Position numbers and translations under genes: made by a program
Shown here: positions 31,171 to 43,001 of the stretch, piece by piece
Layout of the letters: every line of letters starts with the position of its first letter
Numbering within the stretch: position 1 is the stretch's first letter
Notes under the pieces: model-generated
Told to the model about the DNA's origin: nothing
Database searches by the model: none
Seen by the model: the letters and a program-made list of their open reading frames with translations, nothing else
From: Aedes albopictus
Lineage: Eukaryota; Arthropoda; Insecta; Diptera; Culicidae
Direction: 5' to 3'
Length of the DNA stretch: 64,000 nucleotides
NCBI RefSeq assembly: GCF_035046485.1
Contig: NC_085138.1
Coordinates: 449,167,204 to 449,231,203, forward strand

Positions 31171-33745
31171 CAATTTATGTGAGTTAATTCATGAAGTAGT
31201 GACAACAACAGCACGAGAGGTGATAGGTACCGCTCAGCGACGCCAACGTAATGGTTGGTTCGACGAGGATTGTCAACGAGTGACGAACGAAAAGAATGCC
31301 ACCAGAAGTCCCGGCTCAACAGGGAGCGGTACGAAGTGGTAAGAGCAGCAGAGAAACGAGTCCACCGCAGTACAAAATGGCATCATGAAGAGAGTGTGAT
31401 TGCTGAAGCGCAGGAAAGTATGGATATGAACAATATGCGGAGGTTTCATGCAACTGTCAATGATGCGTGGCACAAGACTGCGCCAGTGCCGGCTATGTGC
31501 AATGACCGTGAAGGAAATTTGCTGACACACAAAACAATGGTGGCAGCCAGGTGGAAGAAGCACTTCGAAGATTTGTTGAATGGTAGCAGTGAAGGAGAAC
31601 CCAGGAACAGGATTACCATAGGATGACGATCAACCGACACTGGATGAGGTTAAGAAGAGAGCTAAAAAACAGCAAGGCTCCTGGGAACGACGAAATTCCG
31701 GTCGAACTTCTTTAGCACGGATGCGAGCAGCCACATCAATCAATCCACCAGTTTATTGTAAATACTTGTGAGGATGTTTACCAGCTAATTGGGTGGCCTG
31801 ATATTCCCAATTTACAAGAAAGGTTTCAGACTTGAGTGTGACCTGTTCAACAGCCTGAGATCTCTTGAGGGGTCCTTCAACGGCGAATACCAGGCAAGTT
31901 TACGTGGAAGCCGATATCAACTACGGATCAAATGTTAAACCTGCTGATGATCCCAGATAAATTTTGAGAATATACACTGTGGTACATAATTGATCGGACA
32001 AACGTCGATTTTCATACAAAATGGCCAAGTTTGAGATGCTGCGACAAGCGTGTAACTTAAGAGAAGAGGTACCGTTGTCCGATCACTTTTGCACATTTTG
32101 AACGCCTTATCACGCCCATACCTGTGAACCAAAACGTTTTCTACTTCGTGTACGTAAAATTCAGCATATTGGTCCATATCCAAATCCAAATTGCTTATAA
32201 ATCATCCAACCTGGCGGAGTGAAGAAGATAAAGAAGATCTGTTCCGTAAACGCCAAACTGTAGCAAACTATAAATTTTGAATTATGTTTAATGGCGTTTA
32301 GCTGCATACAAAAGTGCTGAAATTACACCAAGTTCAGTTTAAAAATAAGTTGCATATTGTAGCAAAAATTGCGATGACAAAAACCAAAAATGGAAAATGT
32401 TTCATTATTTTTTAATTTTATAGCAACCAACTGAGTGACTGCTTTTTAGCGTGCACCGAGAACTTCGACATTTGCGGAACAACTGCGGCGGTCGAAATCA
32501 CCACAACCCCGTTGGATTTTTTTCTATTTTTCCGCAATAATAGTTACAGTATCTCAAACTTGGTCATTTTGTATGAAAATACAACGTTTGTCCGATCAAT
32601 TATGCACCACAGTGTATCTTGCACACTCGCCATCCGTTCATTGATTTTGAAGCAGCGTACAATTCAGTGAAAATAAATGAGCTTTGACAGATAATGTCAG
32701 AACATGGGTTTTCGGCGAAACTAATTAGGCTGATACGCGCAACGCTGAAGGATCAAAATCAAGTATTCGGATCGCAGACGAAGTGTCTACCTCGTGTGTG
32801 ACCTTGGATGGATTGAAGCAGGGTGATGTTCTTTCATATTTGCTGTTCAACATTGCACTCGAAGGATTCTGGCGTGCAGAGAAATGGAACTATCATCACT
32901 TGGTCGCACATGCTCCTCGGCATTGCCGACGATATTTATCTCAACGGCAGTGACGGAAGCTTATGCTCTTCTGAAGAGAGAGACATCGAGGATAGGCTTG
33001 ACGATTGACTCTACCAAGACAAAGTACATGATAGCGGGTAGAGACAGAGGCAGGCCTAGTGGCGTTAGTGCTGAGGTTTTGATTGATGAGGATGTGTTTG
33101 AAATAGTTGAAGTATTTGTTTATCCTGGAACACTTGTGATATGTGACAATGACGTTGCCCGTGAAGTGAAAAGGCGCATTGCAGCTGCGAATCGGGCCTT
33201 TTACAGATTGCGTAACCAGTTCAGGTTCCGTAAGCTTGCAAACGCAAACGAAATTCGCTCTATACAAGACGCTGATTCTTCCGGTTGTCATCTACGGTCA
33301 CGAGGCATGAACGTTGTTTTGGCAAAACGCTATCGGTGCAGAGACCTACCATCATCTACCAGTACATATACACTACTTATTTTATCATACAATCTATCTG
33401 TACCACAACGTAGGCTAAGTTAGACGTGTCTCTGTGATTTGATTCAATAGAAAAAAAAAATGTAAAACGAAATGTTTCTACTCTTTGCCGTACGAAATCC
33501 GTAGAAAACAAAAATATGCAGTGTGGCGCAGACGCATGAATCACGAGCTGTACCAAGTGTACAAGATGCGAATATAATGAAACGTATAAAATACGACAGA
33601 TTTCAGTGGGCTGGCCACGCAGTGCAAATGTCGGAGGACCGTGGAAGGCTGCGAACGCACTGGGGAAACTGGAGCAATGTCGCCCAAGGCCGACGAATAT
33701 GGTGCTCTACGCTCGGCGTTGGAGTAAAGTTACTTTGAAGTCTAC
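31145..33745 (+). pseudogene. Dead LINE (non-LTR retrotransposon ORF2 remnant) with MITE insertion
   Basis: Conserved pieces occur in order along the plus strand in different frames. They are a linker region upstream of the polymerase (about 31165-31620), LKNSKAPGNDEIPVELL (about 31660-31710; polymerase motif 1), FIDFEAAYNSVK after 32635 (motif A), a YxDD-region relic near 32930, LTIDSTKTKYMIAG near 33000, EVFVYPGTLVICDNDV (33110-33155), VWRRRMNHELYQV (33521-33559) and QWAGHAVQM (33605-33635). The copy is 5' truncated, frameshifted many times and split by a 644-bp MITE. About 33340-33515 does not fit the consensus and may be another insertion. The clade is not certain. Confidence 0.8.
31973..32616. 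mobile_element. TA MITE, 644 bp, inside the LINE polymerase region
   Basis: TACACTGTGGTACATAATTG at the left is mirrored by CAATTATGCACCACAGTGTA at the right, with TA borders. The inverted arms are about 65 bp and include GATCGGACAAACGT and CCAAGTTTGAG. Removing it joins the LINE text between the codons before and after motif A. Tc1/mariner-type by its TA target. Confidence 0.88.
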
Positions 33746-34009
33746 AACTTGTAACAAGGTATCAAGGTAGGTACGATCAAAACTTGCATTGCCGTAACTC
33801 TTATATGACATATGTGTAATAACGGAATATGTTTTTTGGATGGATTTCACCGCCTAATGAGAAGTTCTTAGTTACTTATGAACAAGCATACAAACGAGCA
33901 TACAAACGACCGTGACTGTTGTCACAGGAAACAGTATTTGAAAATACGAAGGTTTATCTTTGTACCTTTGTACGCTTTCATCGATATCGTTTACGTGGGA
34001 GCGAAGCAC
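33746..34009. other. No recognised feature
   Basis: Short AT-rich interval between the LINE remnant and the tandem MITE pair, with nothing I can support. Confidence 0.35.
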
Positions 34010-34209
34010 TAAGGGCCAATTTCTTCACCTCGGCTTAACCGGTAAGCCAGGCTTACCCATACAGTAAAACCTGGCTTAACGCTTAAGCCAGGATGACGAA
34101 ATCGCCCCTAAGGGCCGATTTCTTCACCTCGGCTTAACCGGTAAGCCAGGCTTACCCATACAGTTAAACCTGGCTTAACGCTTAAGCCAGGGTGAAGAAA
34201 TCGCCCCTA
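34010..34209. mobile_element. Two tandem 97-bp MITEs sharing TA sites
   Basis: TA occurs at 34010-34011, 34109-34110 and 34208-34209. Between each pair is a 97-bp fold-back element starting AGGGCC and ending CGCCCC, with the ends GATTTCTTCACC and GGTGAAGAAATC in inverse order and the internal GGTAAGCCAGG and CCTGGCTTAA. The copies differ at only a few positions. The pattern is that expected if a TA-targeting MITE inserted into the duplicated TA of an earlier copy, or if a unit was duplicated. Confidence 0.85.
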
Positions 34210-34234
34210 AGAGGAAACTAAAACTAAAATAAAG

Positions 34235-34770
34235 AGAATCGTTAAGTCACAATGATCAGCACAAAAGAGGAACATTGTGTGCCTCATTTTTTGAGGCTAA
34301 GTCATTCGATAAGTCGCGTAGTTCGCATGGTATGACAAAATTGCTCACATTAACACATGAACGCTTGTTAATAATTGATTTATAAGCATAAATATGTTCA
34401 TATGTTAACTCCCGGTGTGCACACTTTTTTAGAGTGTATGTGTAAGAAAACGAGCGAAGGTGCCCTAGCTTTGGGTGTGCGATCGAGATGCAGATTTTTT
34501 GTTTTAAAAAAAAACACGGACATCGTCTTCAGTCAACTGCTGAACAGACTGAACGAAACTTAACACTTGACAACGGACACACGGATCATGAGCAGTTGAT
34601 ACGGAAAAGAAACTATTCTCGCGAAAAGTTTCATCGTCCGGAGCGGGAATCGAACCCTCACTTCGTAGCAGGGTGCGATTAGGAACTTTGTGACCCTAAC
34701 CACACGGCTACGAGGCTCTTGTTTTGCTCTGAGGACGATTCCATCTCTGACTAGACACTTTATGCAACGA
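34235..34770 (-). repeat. Partial inverted copy of the 24992-26240 element, split by a SINE
   Basis: It shares GTTAACTCCCGG, the GTGCCTCATTTTTTGAGG type palindrome, GCAGATTTTTTGTT and CTTGTTTTGCTCTGAGGA with the reverse complement of 25200-25480 and 25905-25940. The TTAA MITE of the other copy is absent here. A SINE occupies about 34505-34722. Confidence 0.65.
34505..34722 (-). mobile_element. tRNA-headed SINE (family B)
   Basis: The minus-strand head has GTAGCCGTGTGGTTAGGG (A box) and GGGTTCGATTCCCG (B box). The body includes CTTTTCGCGAGAATAG and CAGTCTGTTCAGC, and the sense-strand 3' end is T-rich (plus-strand A9 at about 34506). The corresponding sequence in the element at 25.26 kb has no SINE, which fixes the ends approximately. 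Confidence 0.72.
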
Positions 34771-37120
34771 ACCTCATAATATTTAACTAATAAAAAGATA
34801 ATAATATAGTTTTATGAAACACATAAACTTACTATACGCTTTAATTAAACTGAATAAATAATCGGGTAAAAAAAATAGACAACAACTAATCATTGAAAGG
34901 CACCACTTCATCTACTCTTTGTTAGTTTTGAGAGATTGAACATTAGGCACTGTCCAGAAACTACGTTGACTCTTTTTTGGTCCTCTCAGATACTGTCCCC
35001 TCCCTTCTCGTAGACTTTTGAGAATACCAAATTTAGAAAATTTGCATGGACCGTAGACTTTGGTCAAACCTTGCCCCTACCCCATTAGAGTCTACACACT
35101 ACGAAAAAATCAGAATTAGTCGTAAATTTATAGGTCTTTTGACTTAATAATATGTACGTCATTCTTGTTAAATTGAGTTCAATGTGACGTAAACTATTTG
35201 GGAATCGTCCATTAGTGACGCAAATTTACATGAATTTTTCTAAGTGTGTACGCTACGTTGTTTGATGGGCTGTAAGTTCAAATTATTTAAATAAAGCTGT
35301 TTCAGAATACCTATAATCATGGTGAGAAAAATCTTGTCTGTCCTTGTGTAGTTCGCAATAATGGTCGAAAAAAAAAATGTCACCAATGGTACTCTTTCTT
35401 GTCTGTGTTTCCGCGCATTGCTTTTCTTGCAGGTCCAAAATACGTCGTAATCCAACTCCGATTACGGTCGCTGTAAAATTAGACTTCGAATTTTACGGAT
35501 AAGCATTGAATGATGGATCGGTTGATGGACGGTATTTATAGCAACTGCAGTAAAGGGCCCTGGGAAAAGAGATTCAGTTTATACCCTTGATCTTTCATTT
35601 TTTTTTTTTGTTGTAGCGATGTACTTTCCAATCTCTTTCGCAGCATATGCAAGTGTGTCGTCGAGCTTTTTTATATTGGACCGACCAAGATATTAAACCT
35701 CCTTTAATCTGGATTCATGACAAAGAACGGCTCCCGACGTAAGTGGTTGAACAGCTAACCAACAAAAGCAGAAGAAAAAAAAATAGATTGAGATGGAGCA
35801 CTGTCGTCGTGACATACTCGTCATTTTAGTGTCGCATGATTATGACCGCAACATATCCTTTCATGCTTGGCGATAGTAGAACGGCGATGGTTTGGCGGAG
35901 TAAAATTTATACGGTTTAGGGAAGAGTCAGCGCGTTGAGACAGCAGTGACACTGTAGCAAGTAACCTACGGGATTAACGAGTTGGGGTCAATCAAACGAA
36001 TTTGCAGTGTAGAGTGAAATTTGATTGAACGAATTCTATATAAGAACGACTGAAATCATTCTGTGAAGAAATTAAAGTTAATTCTTCACTCTACTGTTCT
36101 AGGTTTAAGACATGATCTACGTAGCTTTCGGTAAAATCTTCAAAACATCTCACGATATGCAGCGTGAACGTGTGACAGTCTTGTGCGTCACCAACTGAGC
36201 CATCTCTGTCAATCCTAGTTGAGTCGTCACAAAAACAAGCGTACCGATGTTGCCAAGACGGATCTGTTGTAAATAACGATGGTTCCAATAGTACCAGTTG
36301 CAACGGCTGAAGTCTTTCTTTCCACCCCGAGCCATGTATGTGACGTGCTTTGTTGCACGCAAAAGATTCGCTGTTTTATATTTTAAATATTTACGCCGCA
36401 GTATACATTCCGAAAGCCATCTGCAGATTGTGCTTGGATGGGTTGACTGCTAAAACGTGCCAAGTTTTTCACAGATATGAATCAGCTCACTTCGACCTCC
36501 CTCTGTTCTGTGCGCGAAAGCATTAAGTAAATAAACTTAAATGCTCTCATTCGAAAGAGTCGCTTTTTGTTGGGAATTGCTGCATGCAAAAAAAAAATGA
36601 AAAGGAAAATGAAACGCAATTGAATTTTTATGCAAAATACTCATTTACTTTGTCTTATGCAAGCAGCTGCTCACAACATCAACTATAAAACTGCACCGAG
36701 ATAAAAGTCTTGAGGATACAACAATGTCGTGTACTTACGTTAATTAATGGTTCCCTGCTGAGAAAAACTCAACTAATATTATGCATAAAGAATATATAAC
36801 GATCATTATGTAGGTAGGTGTATCTATCCCGAAGTCCCTTTCCAATAAAAAACGCCATTCTTTTTTTATGATTGTTGCTTCACATTCAATAAAGGCATTC
36901 GCTTTCACCTCTTGAAACTAGCAGAGAAAAGGCTTTGATTAGCTGCGCCTCTATAATAGAAGAAATAACTTCTACCTCCTCTCCTCTTCGTGACGTAACG
37001 TCCTTACTGGAACAAAGCCTGCTTCTCAGTTTTGCCTTTCTCGTAAACCAAAGTGTACTGAAAGGCTATATGTTCATTCAAAAAACAAATTTTCGATAGA
37101 AGGCTAGGAGGGTCAAGTCA
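34771..37120. other. No recognised gene; minor palindrome at 36009-36095
   Basis: About 2.3 kb of AT-rich sequence. A short inverted repeat (GTAGAGTGAA at 36009, TTCACTCTAC ending near 36095) contains TATATAAG and could be a very small MITE. Overlapping minus-strand frames of 70 codons at 36091-36362 are not recognisable. Confidence 0.35.
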
Positions 37121-37959
37121 CATATACCAATCAACTCAGGTCAACCAATTGAGATGATGTCTGTATGTGCGTATGTATGTATGTCTGTGCGCAAAAAAGT
37201 TCACTCACTTTTGAGGCACTTCCCATTGGCCGATTTTTCGGATTATTGCTCGAATCGAACCGGAATTTTACCGCATTGTTTGCTATTGAAAACGGTCCGG
37301 ATCGGTCAAGGCCAGTCTTGTTAGAGATCACAGTCATTGGAATCTTTTTGTCGATATTCGGCCTCCTTTGTCTCAGACGTTCGAAACACAAGCAATCAAA
37401 CTACCATACGAAACAAAAATGTCAAACGAATGCACTTCACCACGGTAGCGTCTTCGGGAGACGTTTCGGCTTTTGTTATTCCTGTCTTCTTCGATAATAA
37501 GACCTGTGTTGGCCATATGTGTGTCGTATTCAATGCAACATGCAAGAATGAACTAATATTAACGTTTATAATCGAAATTGGATGAAAACCTATGCGAAAA
37601 GCTAGAATTAGACAAATGTCATCGTGTCAGACGACATTGATTTGACCTTTTGTTATGTTTATTGATCTTCGTTCTACCGCTCGTGTTGTAAGTAAAAGGT
37701 AACGGTAGCACACGAGTGTAACAAAGCAAGCTGACACACGACTGCGACAACGAAATGAAGGTAGTGAAAAGTGTCGAATGTTAACGAGACTGGTCAAGGC
37801 GTTCTGGAGTTACGACCATTTCAGTGATCCGGACCAGCACCGGTATAACTGGCCGTATACAACACTGAACCAAGCCCCATCATGCGAAACATCAAACTGC
37901 GGAGATTTTTGTTACCTTTAGCATGGTTGACGAATTTTGTGTAGAAATCAACACTGGAG
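37121..37959. other. Possible dispersed repeat with GTATGTATGT run; no gene recognised
   Basis: TGTGCGTATGTATGTATGTC at about 37164-37183 followed by CAAAAAAGTTCACTCACTTT is a style of repeat end I recall from mosquito genomes. A 110-codon plus-strand frame (37165-37497) begins in the microsatellite and matches no family I know. Confidence 0.35.
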
Positions 37960-38164
37960 ACCTGAAGTTCCACGATGTCGGCCCAAAGTTCAAGATGGCA
38001 GCCGAATATTCAAGATGGCGGTTCCAAATTCAAGATGGCGGCTATTTAATAAAGTTCAAGGCTCTAAAACCATGCAATACGGGTATATTTCGTATGAGGA
38101 AAATTTCCGGAGTCCAAAAATTGCAAATACAATATCCACGATGACGGTCTTAAATCCAAGATGG

Positions 38165-39193
38165 CGGCTCACAGTGCTGCGAATATATGGAACTGCAGGA
38201 CATTTTTTTCTCAATAGTGTCTTCGGTGAAGTTACCAAACTTGATAAAAGCTACAATTTTCGTACATGTCATATGCGTAATTCATATTCGATTAAGTGTC
38301 TTAAACGCCAATTTATACAAATCTTGCTGTTTTTTTTTTCGAGAATGCAGTTCAGGCAACTGTATATACATATAAATCATAATAAAAAGGTAATTGCAAG
38401 AATGACTTATTCACCAAACTTTATTCTCACCGAAAATTTTGTTTATTGAAGGTCGTGCGTTTGGCGTCAGGCATTTCATGTCCAGTTGCATACTTTAAAA
38501 CTGGAGAAATCGTTGCAGTTTACCCTCAAATTCTTCATAGAAATCAGCAGTTTCATAAGGAAACGAGGGAACAATATAAACAGATACATTTTTCGTTTGA
38601 ATGGATCAGAAAAGAACACTTGATCAAAAATATCTTCGATTTTGACTATAAATACATGATTTGGAAAAAGCTCGATTACTAACAAATTAGCAAATAAAAG
38701 CAGCTGGACTCGAATTCTGTATTCAGCGGACACTATAAAGAAAACATGGTGAAAAATTCAGAGAGGTCATTTGAGGTCATTTTTTGTTTCATCAATTTGA
38801 ATTTCGGGGTCGTTTTTCCTTTACGCCATATAGCACTTACATTTGACATTTTATTTTCACAAATATCAAAACATGTTGCCGTGCTAAACAAAAATATAGA
38901 ATCTACTGATGTGTTGTAGACCTTCCATTTTGATTTTTACTGAAAACTTAAACGTTTAATATTGTTGAGCTAGGCGAAAGATGAATCTGTTTTATAACAT
39001 AATATGTTTCTATGGACAACGAAAACACTGTTTGGTAATCTAGGTTTTTTGCCATAATAAACACGATCTTCAAGCTTATAATGGTCGAGCAACATACTTC
39101 AAGCATGTATGAACAGCATGGCATACTAGATTGAACAAAATTTTGAAGCCGATTTTTTTCACTTTTGTCTATGGGGCGCAGCACTGTGCGGCT
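38165..39193. mobile_element. Transib-like nonautonomous element (CACAGTG termini, 5-bp target duplication)
   Basis: The element is 38170-39188, 1,019 bp. Both ends start CACAGTGCTGCG (inverse at the right). The 5-bp CGGCT is duplicated at 38165-38169 and 39189-39193, and another satellite unit (near 38020) shows the uninterrupted GGCGGTTCCAAATTC, confirming a 5-bp rather than 8-bp duplication. Transib elements are known for CACWRTG-type termini and GC-rich 5-bp targets. After a 23-base spacer the left end has ACATTTTTT. The right end has ACAAAAGTG after 13 bases and AAAAAATC after 23. Frames inside (78-85 codons) show no Transib transposase, so it is probably nonautonomous. Confidence 0.78.
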
Positions 39194-40144
39194 CCAAATT
39201 CAACATGGCGGCTGCTTAACGGTGTTCTGGGCTCTATAACCATGCAATACGCGTATACTTGGTATGAAAAAGAAGTCTGGACTCCAAAATTGGCGTCCAG
39301 ATTATCCAAGACGGCGGTCTAAAGTCTAAAATTAATGGACTTTTAGGCTCTTCAACCATGAAATATGGGTATATTTGATGGGGAAGAAGCAAGGGAAGAA
39401 GTCCAGGCTCCAAAAATGGTGACCAGAATAACCAAGATGGCGGTCTAAATCGAATATGATGACTGTTTAGTGAAGTTTTAGGCTCTTAAACCATGCAATA
39501 TAGATATATATGGTATGGGTAAGATGTTCGGAGTCCAAAAATGACGACCAGAATATCCAAGTTTAAGACTGCACCCAAGATGGCGACTCCAGATTGAAGA
39601 TGGCGGCTATTTAATGTTTTTTTAGACACTAAAATAATGCACTATGGGCACATTTGATATGGGGAAAATGTCTGGACTCCCAAAATGGCGATCAGAATAT
39701 ACAATATGGCGGTCTAAAATCCAAAATGGCGGCACCATATTCAAGATGCTGGCTGTTTAATGGAGTTTTAAGCGCTCAAACCAAGTAATATGGGTATATT
39801 TGGTACGAGGAAGATGTCCGGAGTTCGAAAATGGCGACCAGAATATCCAAGATGGCGGTTGAAAATCCAAGATGGCGGCTCAACATTCAAGATGCAACGA
39901 CAAGATGCTCTAAAACCATTCAATATGAGTATATTTGGTATTGGGAAGATGTCTGAAGTCCAAAAATTACAATTAAAATATCCAAGATGGCGACCAAAAC
40001 ATTTAAAATGACGTCCAAAAATTCAAGATGGCGGCTCAAAATTCAAGATGGCGACTGTTGAATGGAGAATTAAGCTGTAACACCATTCAATATGGGCATA
40101 TTTGGTATGGGAAGACAACCGGAATTCAAAAACGGCGAGCAGAA

Positions 40145-41091
40145 TAGGGTAGGTAATCAAAATTTGAACCAAATTGCGGCTTTCTGAAGCAGTGCAAATT
40201 TTAAGTGATTTTTTCTCCCACATGGGAATAATTTACTACGGCAAAATCGTATGCACATGAAAGCCACGGGTATTAGCTTTCTGTTAAATGGTAAAAAGTT
40301 TGTATTTGCACCGAATTTCATTGAAATATTTTATTTTTCATCAACAATGATTTTAATCTTAATTTGAACCATCGTAATCATAATTTGAACCAATTTTAAT
40401 CTTAATTTGAACTACTGGCGGCAGCAGCTCGAGCAACTCACAAAACAGCCAATTCCATGCTAAACAATGAAAAATCACATGAATCTGCTAATTCTCATAC
40501 CTATTTTTCATTAGGCAGTGGAATTTCAACTCAGAATGTACGGAATTCTTTAGGAATTTGGAAACTAAATTTGGATTTTTTCTTCCCCCAAGAGTAAACA
40601 AAGCAACCACTAGCGCAATCTACAGGCCAACACTAGAAGCTCACCACCGTTTATTAGTTCAAATTTAGATTACAAATGGTTCAACTTAAGATAACATTCT
40701 CCAAGTAAGAATCACTTAAATTTGACAATTTTATGACAAATAATGCGGAATATTATTCGGTTGGTCGATTCTACGATAAATAAGCTTTCATTTGACGTGT
40801 TCACATATTGCGTGTGATAAAGTGCATGAGCTGTACGAGTGCACCGAAAATGTGCTTTCTCTTGGGGGAAATGGGTGAAATCACAGTGATTTTTCAATTG
40901 CCTGTTTTCCATGGCAAAAACGCTTTTTTCAATGCTTTTAAAGTCCATGTTATCAGGTTATATTACGGAAAGCTGTTTAACATCTTTTTCGGGACAATAT
41001 TTGCCTGAAAAGTACGTCGTTTTAATGAATTTTGAAATGGTTCAAATTAAGATTACAATTTGACTAGTTCAAAGTTTGATTTCTTACCCTA
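40145..41091. mobile_element. TA MITE, ~945 bp, within the satellite
   Basis: TAGGGTAGGTAATCAAAATT at the left is mirrored by GTTTGATTTCTTACCCTA at the right, with TA borders. Subterminal repeats of AATTTGAACCA and its inverse are frequent. Without it the satellite reads CAGAATA-CCCAAGATGGCG, matching other units. Interior frames are not recognisable. Confidence 0.85.
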
Positions 41092-41439
41092 CCCAAGATG
41101 GCGTCTCAAAATTCATTATTGCGGCTATTTAATTGAGTTTTGGGCTCTAAAATCATTCAATATGGGCATATCTAGTATGGGGAAGAAGTCTGGAGTTCAA
41201 AAATGGGCGACCAGAATTTGCCGGACTTAAATCCAAAATGGCGGCCAAAATTCAAGATTGCGGTTTTTTTTTTTTCAAGAGTTTAAGGCTCAATATCAAG
41301 AGCCATAAAACGATATGATTTCTGGTGCCATGGAATATGTATCTGTTGAGCGTATGAAAGTGCGATATTCATCAACATGTCACTAGAGTTTTGTTGAAAT
41401 GTGGTTTCGAAGGCGGTATCACAACTAGGTGGATTAATT

Positions 41440-41750
41440 AGGTTTTTTTAGTACTTCCACACTGAGATATTTCTCTGCTAATGGCCATTTTGCATGTGGC
41501 AAAAGGCACGAAGATACCTCAAAGTCCATTAGGGTCAAGCAAATTTCTCTTAAGAAAAGTTCCTGGTTCGGCCGGAAATCGAACCCGACACCCTCAGCAC
41601 GTTCTTTTCTGAATTCATGTACGACTATCGTATCGACTATCTGGGCCCGGCTTTCTATCTCACAATATCGATTTTCACTGATGCCACAATTGCAAAAGGC
41701 GATCAACTTCAACGAAAACTGCCTTTTCCGCAAATTGGTTAGCAACTAAT
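41440..41750 (-). repeat. tRNA-related SINE fragment
   Basis: On the minus strand a B box (GGGTTCGATTTCC) is followed by AACTTTTCTTAAGAG, CAAAATGGCCATTAGCAG and CTCAGTGTGGAAGTAC, a 3' segment I recall from common Aedes SINEs. The A box is weak. Non-coding. Confidence 0.6.
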
Positions 41751-43001
41751 TGGCCCATTAGCGTCTGCTTTAGTGGCGACGGCGGCAGTCCAATCGGCAA
41801 TCGATGTGCAAACATCGATAAATTATACCGCCCGAAAGCAACGGAAATTGTCGGTTAGCTGTACAAGCAACACTTTCGGTCTACTTCTCTAAGCGATATT
41901 CCACGATGAACCGCCTTGGCGTTCTATACGCATTGATTGCCTACCAGTCCAAGTAAATCCGCCACCACAGAAATGAATATTTTAAAGGGAAGAAATTTTC
42001 TTCGTCGAACAGCAGACATAAATCAAAAAGTTTCCACCTCGGGAAAGCTTCGACTTTCGGTTGTTCGAGGAAGCATGGAGATTTACATTTAGGTGACAAG
42101 ATCCAGTCAGACAGAAGGAAATCATTGGAGAGACGCACTCTGCCAAAAAATGCCGGTGCCTCAAGGCACAAAAACAGCTTGATTGGTTCCCATCCGGAGT
42201 AAATGTCAAGATTTTAGCAGGAGAAGCTGATGCCTCAAGCTACGATGTTTGATTCTTTTCAGAAGCATTGGACAGGCGTCTTATCTGTTCCTTTCGCGGT
42301 GCGAATGCCGACATTCAAACGATATTCAGTAAGACGAGACTTTGCTTCCCGGCAAACACATTCCGTTTGTTTTACCAATCTGAACGACCTCCGCCCAATC
42401 TCGAGGGAAAATGCAATTAGAATGCGGTGAGGCAACACCAGAAAAAAAAATCAAAACTGTCTGACTGTACTGAACATTATTGAAACCGCTCTGGGATGGG
42501 AATTTAAACAACGAAACGAAATGGAATTCCCTTCCGAGGGTAACCCCGAACAATGCATTCATTGTTCTGGGGTAATTTGAGAAAATTACTCATTGCAACT
42601 ATCTGGAGAAAATTTTCGCTGAACAGAATGGTAGCGAAAAAGTATCGTATGATGCGGTTTTCGAATTAGATTCTATTTATCCTGTTCACAGAAAAGTAAA
42701 ACAACCGTTGAACATTTCAGCAATTAGTACAAGTTGGTGGGCGAAACATTTGTTCAGAATTCATTATATTTCGCAGAGATTGGCTTCCAGAGAGAAATGT
42801 CAGATCTACAACTTTCCCCGATCTATGATAAGTGTCATCATCCATTATACCTATTCACATAGGCGTCGCGTCTGCATGTGCAACATGTGTATTACACATG
42901 TAGCTGAAATTGAAATTTCTTAAGAAATATATTCGACAGCCAGCCAATCAAACGGAAGCGTATGGAACCTATACCTCGATTTAGTGGGCCCTCGGTTTTA
43001 T
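41751..43001. other. No recognised gene
   Basis: About 1.25 kb of mixed composition. The short frames of 66-78 codons on both strands overlap and are not recognisable. No element ends were found. Confidence 0.4.

Larger units (their letters stand above)
37960..41280. repeat. Satellite-like array, ~140-bp unit rich in AAGATGGCGG
   Basis: The unit runs through GGCTCTAAAACCATGCAATA, TGGGTATATTTGGTATGGG, AAGATGTCCGGAGTCCAAAA, ATGGCGACCAGAATATCC, AAGATGGCGGTC and one or two further AAGATGGCGGC blocks. Unit starts are spaced about 115-167 bp. Nine recognisable units remain after removing two insertions (38170-39188 and 40145-41091). AAGATGGCGG occurs exactly about eight times, with several one-mismatch versions. 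Frames of up to 170 codons in it are not genes. Confidence 0.85.

Noticed and set aside
31255..31626. Independent 123-codon gene
   Set aside because: The peptide is the linker region of a LINE ORF2 and sits in line with later LINE motifs.
37937..38449. 170-codon plus-strand frame
   Set aside because: It starts in the AAGATGGCGG satellite and crosses into the Transib-like element, so it spans an insertion junction.
38165..39196. hAT assignment for the 1,019-bp element
   Set aside because: An 8-bp duplication does not fit (TGGCGGCT against CGGCTCCA). The 5-bp CGGCT duplication agrees with uninterrupted satellite units.
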